A program made the translations under genes and the position numbers. The notes under the pieces were generated by a model, which searched no databases, was not told the DNA's origin, and saw only the letters and a program-made list of their open reading frames with translations. This document shows positions 14,203 to 19,611 of a stretch of DNA of 26,221 bases, piece by piece. Where the stretch lies: positions 1 through 26,221 of the IMG/VR virus record IMGVR_UViG_3300044980_000036, one strand, 5' to 3'. How positions within the stretch are numbered: the first letter of the stretch is position 1; each line of letters starts with the position of its first letter. Source of the stretch: a virus.

Positions 14203-14349
14203 ATGAACGGAACACAAACAGTCCTAACCAATCACAAGTGCAAACGGTGCGGCCATGAGTGGGAATCGAAGCTGAGTTCCCCTGTGCGCTGCTCGAAATG
14301 CGGCTCGCCTTACTGGGACCGGGAAAAACTTAAACCACGCCGGAAATGA
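14203..14349 (+). CDS. Zinc-ribbon microprotein (48 aa), first early gene, leaderless
   Basis: A 48-aa protein, MNGTQTVLTNHKCKRCGHEW followed by ESKLSSPVRCSKCGSPYWD. It carries two CxxCG knuckles 14 residues apart, a rubredoxin/zinc-ribbon fold. Small ribbons with 'H.C..CGH.W....P..CP.C.S.YWD' are common in phages and bacteria and may bind nucleic acid or a host protein. No ribosome-binding site exists and the promoter ends 6 nt upstream, so it is translated from a leaderless mRNA or not at all. A related ribbon gene with the same arrangement lies at 17312. Its stop overlaps the next frame as ATGA. Confidence 0.8.
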   Translation: MNGTQTVLTNHKCKRCGHEWESKLSSPVRCSKCGSPYWDREKLKPRRK

Positions 14350-14357
14350 GGACCGAT

Positions 14358-14567
14358 ATGCCCGAAAATTCCTATTGGATCGTCGAATCGCCGAAAGCCA
14401 GCGAACGTCTAGCTGAAGCCGATTCCAGGCTCACTAGGGAGTTCCTGGCCGAATGTGAGTTCACCGCTGATCGAGTTTCGACCAGTCGGATGCTCAAAAA
14501 TGTATTCTGGATTCTTGTCACTGCCGGAGTTCTCTTTGCCGGAGTTTGGGGGATATTCGCGCTATGA
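14358..14567 (+). CDS. Small single-pass membrane protein (69 aa)
   Basis: Start chosen at ATG 14358 (MPENSYWIVESPKASERLAE) because GAGGA lies 7 nt upstream. A start at 14346 (MRTDMPEN...) would overlap the zinc-ribbon stop as ATGA and is also possible. The N-terminal 45 residues are charged and helical; the C-terminus is one membrane helix (NVFWILVTAGVLFAGVWGIF) ending the protein. Predicted topology is cytoplasmic N-terminus, tail-anchored. It lies second in the early operon. It may interfere with a host membrane process; this is inference only. Confidence 0.7.
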   Translation: MPENSYWIVESPKASERLAEADSRLTREFLAECEFTADRVSTSRMLKNVFWILVTAGVLFAGVWGIFAL

Positions 14568-14761
14568 AAAACCTAATCTCTGAGGTCGAACGCGCCCATG
14601 AAGCTGCTGAAATTCTGTGGGAAGCATGGAAGTCGGCAAAAGAGAAAGTCAAAATTGCTCAAAATTCAGCCGATGAGCTTCACAAACAATGGTTTGAGGC
14701 CGATAAACGCTACATGCGCCTGAGAATCGAAAAGGAGATCGCCGATGCTAACGCCCGATGA
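14564..14761 (+). CDS. Small coiled-coil protein (65 aa)
   Basis: A 65-aa protein, MKNLISEVERAHEAAEILWE and onward. It is almost entirely one amphipathic, charged helix with heptad character, ending EKEIADANAR. The start is ATG at 14564 in an ATGA overlap with the membrane-protein gene, with GGGGGA upstream. No domain is recognised. It may dimerise or partner its neighbours. Confidence 0.7.
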   Translation: MKNLISEVERAHEAAEILWEAWKSAKEKVKIAQNSADELHKQWFEADKRYMRLRIEKEIADANAR

Positions 14762-14918
14762 ACAGCTCGAATCACGATGTATGCCGACCGACTACGAAGA
14801 AGCTGTGATGTACCTCGAAGAAAAGCATGGAATTACGTTCCAAGAGGCCGAAGAGATGTATTCGGACATGATGGCCGATTTTGCCGAAAACGCGATGGAC
14901 CGCGAAAGGGGAAACTGA
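14745..14918 (+). CDS. Small acidic protein (57 aa)
   Basis: A 57-aa acidic, Met-rich, helical protein (MLTPDEQLESRCMPTDYEEA and onward), starting at ATG 14745 with an excellent AAGGAG site 8 nt upstream. It overlaps the preceding gene by 17 nt, and its stop overlaps the ERF start as TGATG. It is strongly negatively charged with repeated Tyr/Met (VMYLEEKHGI, EEMYSDMMADF), like small DNA-mimic or anti-host proteins. No family is recognised. Confidence 0.65.
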   Translation: MLTPDEQLESRCMPTDYEEAVMYLEEKHGITFQEAEEMYSDMMADFAENAMDRERGN

Positions 14919-15712
14919 TGGAAGCCGAAAACGAAATGATCGAAGATGTGATTAACTATGAAGCAGTGCCGGTCACTGGCCCAGCCCCAACATTCAAGTG
15001 GCGCATGTCTATGACCATCGGTAAGATTGCCTCAGCACTCGCAACCGCACAAGGCAAATTCGATCCAATCCTCAAGGAAAATGACAATCCGGCCTATCGA
15101 GGCTCCAAGTATGCCGACCTCTCTTCAATTATTGCCGGAACACAGAAACACCTTGCCGATGTCGGGATTGCTGTAATCCAGATGCCCCATGCTGAGTTCG
15201 GTTCCGACGATACCAAAATGCTGACTCTTACAACCATGCTGGCCCATTCATCCGGCGAATGGATTATGTGCGACCTCGAAATGCCGGCGATGATGCGGGA
15301 ACGCTTCGATGCTCAATCGGTGGGATCGGGAATCACTTATGCCCGTCGCTACGCCCTTCAATCCATGCTAGGCGTTGCCGCAGAAGTGGACGATGACGGC
15401 AACAAGGCTTCTGGTGTCGGGACGCGGGAACAAGCCCAAGCGGTCGGAGCACAGAAAGCCGCCGATAAACAGGCCGAAACGCCAGCCCCCACCCTTGAAA
15501 TCGTTCCCTGGAAACTCGACACACTCATACTGAGAGGTCTAGCGGTTGGGGTGTTGCGCTCCATGATGACTCCGGCTCAACATACCCAGGTAAACATGAA
15601 ATGGGATAAAGAAGCACGCGCTTGGGAAGTCCGCGCTGCAGACGGCAACCTGGTAGCTTCCATTGCCGAGAAATTCAAAATTCCGGTGAAATGGATCGAA
15701 TCGAACGCATAG
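14918..15712 (+). CDS. erf: ERF-family single-strand annealing recombinase
   Basis: A 264-aa protein with the ERF superfamily core in order: SALATAQGKFDPILKENDNP (39-58), YRGSKYADLSSIIAGTQKHL (60-79), LTLTTMLAHSSGEWI (102-116), AQSVGSGITYARRYAL (132-147) and EVDDDGN (156-162). ERF proteins (P22 Erf) anneal complementary strands and circularise or recombine phage DNA. After a Gln/Ala linker (165-190) the C-terminal 70 residues form a separate helical tail. The start is taken at ATG 14918 (MEAENEMIED) because it overlaps the preceding stop as TGATG. The stop codon lies inside a tRNA-like stem (15706-15741). Confidence 0.92.
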   Translation: MEAENEMIEDVINYEAVPVTGPAPTFKWRMSMTIGKIASALATAQGKFDPILKENDNPAYRGSKYADLSSIIAGTQKHLADVGIAVIQMPHAEFGSDDTKMLTLTTMLAHSSGEWIMCDLEMPAMMRERFDAQSVGSGITYARRYALQSMLGVAAEVDDDGNKASGVGTREQAQAVGAQKAADKQAETPAPTLEIVPWKLDTLILRGLAVGVLRSMMTPAQHTQVNMKWDKEARAWEVRAADGNLVASIAEKFKIPVKWIESNA

Positions 15713-15796
15713 AGTTACCGGGTTCGATTCCCGGCTATGTGGCCCGCATAGCATATTCGGCAGGTCGCCGAATGAGAGGTTTGAGTCCTCTAGGGC
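15706..15796 (+). ncRNA. Tandem tRNA-like stem elements overlapping the ERF stop codon
   Basis: CGCATAG (15706) pairs over 7 bp with CTATGTG (15735). Between them are AGTTA and a perfect T-arm: CCGGG - TTCGATT - CCCGG, matching the T-loop rule TTCRANY with a G-C closing pair. This is an acceptor plus T-arm minihelix without D or anticodon arms. Next come GCCC/GGGC (15742, 15793) enclosing a 7-bp hairpin (ATTCGGC-AGGTC-GCCGAAT) and a second T-arm-like stem (AGAGG-TTTGAGT-CCTCT). CTATG can alternatively pair with CATAG at 15747-15751. No complete tRNA can be folded. Confidence 0.4.
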
Positions 15797-15800
15797 AAAG

Positions 15801-15842
15801 TTCCGCACTTCGCAGCCTGCCTGCCGGCAGGCGGGCGCGGAA
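15801..15842. repeat. REP-like GC palindrome
   Basis: An outer TTCCGC/GCGGAA stem encloses CCTGCCTGCC directly joined to GGCAGGCGGG, a 10-bp nearly perfect palindrome with a CCGG centre. When read as protein, such elements give PAGRQAG/PACRQAG. I know these as dispersed palindromes of many uncultured bacterial genomes, so a host-derived repeat is possible. It lies in the ERF downstream gap and could also act as a transcript-stabilising hairpin; no T-tract follows, so it is not a classical terminator. Confidence 0.5.
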
Positions 15843-15907
15843 GAATCGGGATGGGCCGGAAGCTGGGAGTTTCTGGCCCTTTCCCGAAAAGAAAGTGAGC
15901 CGAAAAT

Positions 15908-16069
15908 ATGAACTGGTTGCGCCGAATACTCGAGACGCGAATCGAAACCGAATATGGAGAGCGGTTGCGCCGGATCAAGCAGCTCCGGCTCGGTCATGAC
16001 GCTCCCATCCAGGCCGAAATCGACAGGCTCATCGTCGAATTGGAGGAACGCGTTGAACGCGAAAAGTAA
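15908..16069 (+). CDS. Small basic helical protein (53 aa)
   Basis: A 53-aa protein, MNWLRRILETRIETEYGERL then RRIKQLRLGH..., ending EELEERVEREK-like. It is a continuous, highly charged amphipathic helix with many Arg and Glu, suggesting a small coiled-coil protein. The ATG at 15908 has only a weak GTGAG upstream. It follows the structured gap after ERF and overlaps the next gene by 17 nt. Function unknown. Confidence 0.6.
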   Translation: MNWLRRILETRIETEYGERLRRIKQLRLGHDAPIQAEIDRLIVELEERVEREK

Positions 16070-16223
16070 ATCCCTGCGTGAATGGCTATCCGAACAATCC
16101 GTGCCGCCCGACCAGCAAGCGAAACTCGAAGAGTTGTTCCGATTGCCGGATAAATGGGCTGTAAATTTCGGTGGATCAAACCTCGATTCCGCCGAAGAAC
16201 TGGAGAAAATTCTCGATGAGTGA
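16053..16223 (+). CDS. Small hypothetical protein, TTG start (56 aa)
   Basis: A 56-aa protein from TTG 16053 (LNAKSKSLREWLSEQSVPPD), chosen because GGAGGAA lies 6 nt upstream. Longer in-frame readings run through the previous gene in another frame and are unlikely. It is soluble, with two predicted helices (QQAKLEELFRLPDKWAV, DSAEELEKILDE) and an acidic end. It overlaps both neighbours (17 nt and 8 nt). No family is recognised. Confidence 0.6.
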   Translation: MNAKSKSLREWLSEQSVPPDQQAKLEELFRLPDKWAVNFGGSNLDSAEELEKILDE

Positions 16224-16434
16224 AAATCGGAAACAGACGCAGGCCGAGACGATACTAAAAGTCCTGCAAGATTATGCGGGGTGTTGGGTTCCCTGCTACA
16301 TATTGAGGTCCCTCTCGATGTCCCACACGCGCCGGATTTCCGATCTGAAGGAGCGCGGCCACATAATCGAACTTCGGGATGAATATGTGGACGGCCAAAG
16401 ACGCACGGCCTACAGACTCGTAAAATCTTCTTGA
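16216..16434 (+). CDS. Winged-helix DNA-binding protein (72 aa)
   Basis: A 72-aa protein starting at ATG 16216 (MSENRKQTQAETILKVLQDY). It matches the compact phage winged-helix pattern: helix (ETILKVLQDYAG), CWVPCYILRSLSMSHTRRIS as turn and recognition helix, DLKERGHIIELRDEYVDGQR as the wing, and a final YRL strand. Such proteins usually act as replication or transcription regulators in the early region. It sits directly before the repeat-rich non-coding gap at 16435-16804, a natural binding target. It overlaps the preceding gene by 8 nt. Confidence 0.75.
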   Translation: MSENRKQTQAETILKVLQDYAGCWVPCYILRSLSMSHTRRISDLKERGHIIELRDEYVDGQRRTAYRLVKSS

Positions 16435-16804
16435 CGGAGCGCGTCGAAAATGAATACTATGATCTCCAGGGATTTGGACCTTCTTCCGGTAGATCGCCTT
16501 GACAGTGACGCCGGAAAAGGTCCAAGTCCTAGAAAGTCACTGTCAAATGCCCTTAGATTGCCGACAAAACTTTCCGGTCTCGACGACACTATTTCCGAAA
16601 ATAGCGGTCTTTTTCTGCGCACTTTATCGTCCTGCTCTGACCCACCCTGTCAACAGGCAACCGCATGTGTGCGCTTTTTATTTTTGCCTCATTGGTCAGG
16701 TTATGTGACAGTGGGGCAAGAGCGGGAACCCCACCTACCCATAGGCCAACTGTTTTCGATCTTCAAACCGCCTGCATGAAATCTATGCGGGAAGAAGAGG
16801 GTAT
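16435..16804 (+). other. Repeat-rich non-coding gap, candidate replication origin / control region
   Basis: 370 nt without a convincing gene. It holds the interleaved inverted repeats at 16469-16546; further TGACAG words at 16646-16653 (as CCTGTCAA) and 16706-16713; the palindrome CCTGTCAACAGG (16646); CTATTT-CCGA-AAATAG; an A/T tract TTTTTATTTTTG (about 16676-16686); GTGGGG/CCCCAC (16711/16729); and CCTGCAT/ATGCGGG (16771/16785) just before the next ribosome-binding site. It lies between a winged-helix gene and a replication-protein-like gene, as origins often do. Confidence 0.4.
16469..16546 (+). other. Interleaved long inverted repeats (A-B-A'-B')
   Basis: A (16469-16489, core TTGGACCTTCTTCCGG) pairs with A' (16511-16530, core CCGGAAAAGGTCCAA) in about 20 bp with one bulged C and two G-T pairs. 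The 21-nt loop of this hairpin contains B (TTGACAGTGAC, 16499-16509), which is perfectly complementary over 11 bp to B' (GTCACTGTCAA, 16536-16546). As RNA the two stems are a pseudoknot or mutually exclusive switch; as DNA they could be paired protein-binding sites. Confidence 0.6.
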
Positions 16805-17056
16805 ATGGACTTTGAGGAATTTTGGCGCGAATATCCGAGAAAAGTTGGCCGGATGAAAGCGGAAAGAACTTGGAAACGCATGTCCGACAATGAACGCTAC
16901 ATGGCGATTCGGGGTCTAAGACTGTGGTGTCAGACAGTGCAATGGCAGTCAAATGGCGGATTGTTCGTGCCCTATGCTTCGACGTTTCTGAACCAAGAAC
17001 GCTGGCGCGAAGAGCCGTGGACCGGAGCGTTCGGCGAGAATGGAATTGCGTTTTAA
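16805..17056 (+). CDS. Replication-protein C-terminal-like domain protein (83 aa)
   Basis: An 83-aa protein beginning MDFEEFWREYPRKVGRMKAE, with ERTWKRMSDNERYMAIRGL and ending FVPYASTFLNQERWREEP. The pattern 'F..FW..YPRK..K..A...W ... P..STFLNQ.RW' is the C-terminal module found at the end of many phage replication initiator / replisome-organiser proteins. Here it stands alone without the usual N-terminal winged helix. The winged helix may instead be the separate 72-aa gene at 16216, with the repeat-rich gap between them. The ATG has AGAGGG close upstream and a 7-bp hairpin just before that. Confidence 0.7.
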   Translation: MDFEEFWREYPRKVGRMKAERTWKRMSDNERYMAIRGLRLWCQTVQWQSNGGLFVPYASTFLNQERWREEPWTGAFGENGIAF

Positions 17057-17090
17057 GTGCTGGAACGTATCCGAAAAAGGGAGCAAGCGC

Positions 17091-17291
17091 GTGTCGAAAC
17101 TCGGAAATGAAATCCTAAAACGTATCGGGGAGCACAACCGAGCGACCAATCCCCGCCTTGGCAGGGAAGACTTCGAGCAATGGATTTCGGAAGGGAACAT
17201 CACCCGATTCTGGTTCGAAGCAGTGTGCGCCTCATCCGAGGGAACCATTAATTGCATGACGCCGAAAGAAACGCTTGACACGCGTAGATAG
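17091..17291 (+). CDS. Small hypothetical protein, GTG start (66 aa)
   Basis: A 66-aa protein (VSKLGNEILKRIGEHNRATN and onward) with FEQWISEGNITRFWFEAVCA in the middle. The GTG at 17091 is chosen for its AGGGAG site 8 nt upstream; an ATG at 17040 in the same frame would overlap the previous gene and lacks a good site. It is basic at the start and amphipathic after. Its 3' end contains the -35 box of the next promoter. Unknown function. Confidence 0.6.
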   Translation: MSKLGNEILKRIGEHNRATNPRLGREDFEQWISEGNITRFWFEAVCASSEGTINCMTPKETLDTRR

Positions 17292-17304
17292 TTAGGATTA
17301 TCAT
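17275..17304 (+). promoter_or_regulatory. Second early promoter, predicted leaderless
   Basis: TTGACA, 18-nt spacer, TATCAT (5 of 6 to consensus), followed by 7 nt and the ATG at 17312. There is no ribosome-binding site. It repeats the -10/ATG spacing of the promoter at 14168 and again drives a zinc-ribbon gene. Confidence 0.7.
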
Positions 17305-17311
17305 AACGAAT

Positions 17312-17497
17312 ATGCAACCTGGACCATACACATTGACCTGTAAAAGATGCAAGCATACTTGGCGTCCGAGGATCACACCGGAACTTCCAAGAGAGTGCCC
17401 GGAATGTAAAAGTCGGCGCTGGAATGAGGCAAAATCGGCCTCTAGGATGCCGAATAACGCACCGCCAAGCGCCGTAGCGCGTTCGGAGGAAAAGTAA
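17312..17497 (+). CDS. Zinc-ribbon protein (61 aa), leaderless, paralogue of the 14203 gene
   Basis: A 61-aa protein, MQPGPYTLTCKRCKHTWRPR, then CPECKSRRW and a basic Ala/Ser/Pro tail. Two CxxC knuckles are 16 residues apart, in the same order and with the same 'C-K-R-C-x-H-x-W' start as the gene at 14203 (CKRCGHEW). Both genes are the first behind a TTGACA promoter and both lack a ribosome-binding site. A shared ancestral 'promoter plus ribbon' cassette is likely. It could be a regulator of its own operon; function not known. Confidence 0.75.
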   Translation: MQPGPYTLTCKRCKHTWRPRITPELPRECPECKSRRWNEAKSASRMPNNAPPSAVARSEEK

Positions 17498-17498
17498 C

Positions 17499-17669
17499 GT
17501 GGTCGGAGCCAAAAACTCGGAATCGGGCGTCCAAAAGTGCTCCTGCGGACATTCTCACTTTGAGATCGGCAAGAAAGGGCAGCCCATTCGGACCGAAGAA
17601 TGTCTCTATCAGGAGCATTTCAAGTTTTGTCCCTGCCATTCGTTCCGGCCAGTGAGGGAAGCCCGATGA
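17499..17669 (+). CDS. Cys/His-rich small protein, GTG start (56 aa)
   Basis: A 56-aa protein with CSCGHSHFEIGKKGQ, then C-x3-QEHFKFCPCHSF: a C-x-C-x-H ... C ... H ... C-x-C-H set of metal-type ligands. The GTG at 17499 follows the zinc-ribbon stop by one base and has GGAGG about 9 nt upstream. The stop overlaps the next ATG as ATGA. Probably a zinc-binding microprotein; family not recognised. Confidence 0.65.
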   Translation: MVGAKNSESGVQKCSCGHSHFEIGKKGQPIRTEECLYQEHFKFCPCHSFRPVREAR

Positions 17670-17929
17670 CTCCCGAAAATGAGAAGGCTATCCGCGAGGA
17701 AATGGGAATCGAGAAAGATGCATGGCGTTCGCTTCATCAGAATCTTCCACTGTCGGTTTATGACACATTGCTAGTCGGCCTGGGTCGGATTGCGCAGGCT
17801 AATGGAATTAGTCCTGGATCGTTTTTCGACGATGACAAGAACAAGCAATTCATGGGGCCGAGAGTTTTAGTTTGGGAAATGCTGGTCGAGCTTATCCGGC
17901 GGTCCGAGAATGAAAGCCTGAGAGTCTAG
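17666..17929 (+). CDS. Hypothetical protein (87 aa)
   Basis: An 87-aa soluble, helical protein from ATG 17666 (MTPENEKAIREEMGIEKDAW), chosen for the ATGA overlap and the GAGGGAAG site. The middle reads YDTLLVGLGRIAQANGIS and GSFFDDDKNKQFMGPRVLVW. It may be a small regulatory protein; no motif is secure. It lies directly upstream of an HNH nuclease gene, with no gap. Confidence 0.65.
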   Translation: MTPENEKAIREEMGIEKDAWRSLHQNLPLSVYDTLLVGLGRIAQANGISPGSFFDDDKNKQFMGPRVLVWEMLVELIRRSENESLRV

Positions 17930-18271
17930 ATGGCCCGATTCGGAAAGGAAGATCGTGAACTTACCCGACAATACCTAAAAGAGAAACGATTCCTTGACCG
18001 GAAAAGCAAGGTTCTTGTCAGACTTGACGGCACACTCAGGATCGTCCTATCAGGTGTGGACAAGTCAAATCTACGTCTGCAATGTTTCGAGCGGGACGGC
18101 TACAAGTGCGTGGATGCAGGAGATGGACACACTTGTTACGGACCGCTCGAAATGAGCCACGATCCGGCAATGAGCAAATCGGCTGGCAGCGACGTTCTGG
18201 AACAGGTATTCGCCAGGTGTTGGAGAGCGCATGTGATTTTCGATAAAAAGAACTGTCCAGCGCATTTCTAG
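17930..18271 (+). CDS. HNH endonuclease-like protein (113 aa)
   Basis: A 113-aa protein. The C-terminal half shows an HNH layout: CFERDGYKCVDAG (Cys60), C69, LEMSHDPAMSKSAGSDVLEQ (His77, Asp78), then ARCWRAHVIFDKKN (Cys97, His101, Asn107). The 'H-D ... GSD ... C...H' order matches small phage HNH nucleases. The N-terminal 50 residues are basic. It follows the preceding stop directly (TAGATG). With the PD-(D/E)XK gene next to it, it forms a nuclease pair in the recombination/replication region. Target unknown. Confidence 0.65.
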   Translation: MARFGKEDRELTRQYLKEKRFLDRKSKVLVRLDGTLRIVLSGVDKSNLRLQCFERDGYKCVDAGDGHTCYGPLEMSHDPAMSKSAGSDVLEQVFARCWRAHVIFDKKNCPAHF

Positions 18272-18280
18272 GGAGATGAT

Positions 18281-18640
18281 GTGCCGAAAAACAGGTATCC
18301 ATTCGAGGCAAGCGTAAATGGACTCATAGAACAAACAAGGATGGTTTGCCGTGTGGACAGCCTCGCCTATGAGTATAAATTTCACGATACCCGAAGGTGG
18401 AGATTTGACATAGCGTTGTGCCGAGAGAAGATCGGGATTGAATATCACGGCGGATTGTTTATGTCGAGGCGCGGAGGACATCAGTCGGTAAAGGGCGCTC
18501 GGAACGATTGGGAAAAACTGAACGAGGCTCAGATTCTCGGATGGATGGTATTGCAATTTGGCCCGGATGAAACTCGCACCGGATCGGCCATGCTGGTTAT
18601 TGAACGCGCAATCAAGTCACGTCTCGAAGCAAGGTCATGA
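18281..18640 (+). CDS. PD-(D/E)XK-type nuclease (possible junction resolvase)
   Basis: A 119-aa protein from GTG 18281 (AGGGAG site 5 nt upstream). It contains RRWRFDIALCREKIGIEYHG, with Asp43 then Glu54-x-His56 on consecutive strands, a PD-(D/E)XK core. It then has GHQSVKGARNDWEKLNEAQI, LGWMVLQFGPDETRTGSAM and a final helix. This 'RWRFD ... IE..GG ... D..K.N.A...GW.V' pattern is shared by small phage nucleases often assigned to Holliday-junction or branched-DNA processing. Its place after ERF and an HNH protein agrees. Catalytic activity is inferred. Confidence 0.7.
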   Translation: MPKNRYPFEASVNGLIEQTRMVCRVDSLAYEYKFHDTRRWRFDIALCREKIGIEYHGGLFMSRRGGHQSVKGARNDWEKLNEAQILGWMVLQFGPDETRTGSAMLVIERAIKSRLEARS

Positions 18641-18761
18641 CGCAGGTTTCGTGCGTCGGCTAAACGGTTTGCCGGGGACTGCTTAAAGGGCTGGCACGGC
18701 AGAGTGGGGCCGGGGATGTTCATGGTAGCGTCCCCGATTACCACGGAAAGGAAGGACAGCA
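18639..18761 (+). other. Structured non-coding segment between nuclease and next gene
   Basis: No gene. It contains GACGCA-ggtttcg-TGCGTC (18639-18657), CGGC...GCCG around an AAAC/GTTT palindrome (18657-18674), and CGGGGA...TCCCCG (18711-18736). A second CGGGGA at 18673-18678 can compete for the same TCCCCG, so two folds are possible. The strong AAGGA site of the next gene follows. Confidence 0.35.
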
Positions 18762-19133
18762 ATGGTTGAGACGCCGGAAAAGATGGACGACATCGCGCAA
18801 CGGGCAAAGCGGATCGCGGAAGAGACGTTGCCGTGCATGTGTGAAGCCGATCCTATCCGAATTACTGGCTGGCATTGTTGTCACAAAATTATGCGCCCAG
18901 CCGTCGAATCGGCTGTCTCGAAGCTGCTGGTCGAGAATGAGAAGCTGCGGGAGAAGCTGGAAAAGATGGCGGATTTAGCTATTAAAGAGCTTTGCTGGAT
19001 GTGTGCTACTGGTCTTCCTGTCTTGGATATATCCAGAATTGGTCCTTCACACTGGATCAATAACGAAACAAGATGGAATAGTTGTGAAGCATCGGATTTT
19101 CGAGCCGCCATCGAGAGGAGTTCCCGGCCATGA
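18762..19133 (+). CDS. Hypothetical protein with coiled coil (123 aa)
   Basis: A 123-aa protein, MVETPEKMDDIAQRAKRIAE and onward. It has a CMC and HCCHKI Cys/His cluster (residues 25-42), then a coiled coil (LLVENEKLREKLEKMADLAI) and a CWMCATGLP segment. The Cys/His groups may bind a metal. The ATG has an AAGGAAGG site. The stop overlaps the next gene as ATGA. Family unknown; possibly a small regulatory or scaffold-like protein. Confidence 0.7.
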   Translation: MVETPEKMDDIAQRAKRIAEETLPCMCEADPIRITGWHCCHKIMRPAVESAVSKLLVENEKLREKLEKMADLAIKELCWMCATGLPVLDISRIGPSHWINNETRWNSCEASDFRAAIERSSRP

Positions 19134-19273
19134 GCGACGCGATCATTGCTGTACTCATAGTTCTTGCGGCTGTCGGATGCTACGCTCTTGGATATTCGGA
19201 CGGTAAGCTAGAAGAACGTGAGGCTCAAGATTGGAAACGGATGGACGAATTGATTGCGAAGGTGCGCCGATGA
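19130..19273 (+). CDS. Small single-pass membrane protein (47 aa)
   Basis: A 47-aa protein, MSDAIIAVLIVLAAVGCYAL followed by GYSDGKLEEREAQDWKRMDE. It has an N-terminal membrane helix (residues 4-21) and a charged cytoplasmic tail. GAGGAG lies 10 nt before the ATG; both ends use ATGA overlaps. It resembles small phage membrane proteins with 'GY.DG...E' after the helix. Function unknown. Confidence 0.65.
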   Translation: MSDAIIAVLIVLAAVGCYALGYSDGKLEEREAQDWKRMDELIAKVRR

Positions 19274-19611
19274 GCGCACCGAAGCGCAATCCAGATTGGG
19301 AAGAACGGGAGCAGCGAGTCGTCCGGCAAATTGACGGTCACTTCTGCAACGATTGGGACGGTCTAGCAGTGAGCGCATGGACTCAGGAATATGATGGCTG
19401 TGTAGACTTCAAAAAGTCCTGGCTTGGCCGAGTCATCAATCGTTTCTGTGTGTGGCAATCCAACCTCTGGTCGAAAGAGCTACTTTCAATCTATCGTTGC
19501 CCATATTGCAATAAAGACCTGACTACCAATGATCCAGTAGCGACAGTTGATAGATTCAAGAATGTTTGTCATAGAGAGTGTCTGCACAAAGCACGCGAGC
19601 GTACCCGATGA
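19270..19611 (+). CDS. Hypothetical phage protein with C-terminal zinc site (113 aa)
   Basis: A 113-aa protein from ATG 19270 (MSAPKRNPDWEEREQRVVRQ), with an ATGA overlap upstream. The middle segment CNDWDGLAVSAWTQEYDGC then DFKKSWLGRVINRFC resembles a family of small phage proteins with 'C.DWDGL...A.T.EYD.C'. The C-terminus has CPYC ... CHREC, a likely zinc site. It lies in the early operon and its stop overlaps the next gene as ATGA. Function unknown. Confidence 0.7.
   Translation: MSAPKRNPDWEEREQRVVRQIDGHFCNDWDGLAVSAWTQEYDGCVDFKKSWLGRVINRFCVWQSNLWSKELLSIYRCPYCNKDLTTNDPVATVDRFKNVCHRECLHKARERTR

Noticed and set aside
15650-15745. A complete tRNA ending in the TTCGATT T-arm
   Set aside because: No 5' acceptor, D or anticodon arm at the right distance upstream; only the short minihelix pairs.
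16450-16779. Plus-strand frames of 109 aa (16450) and 69 aa (16499)
   Set aside because: They run through the interleaved inverted repeats and palindromes, have no ribosome-binding site, and their residues look random.
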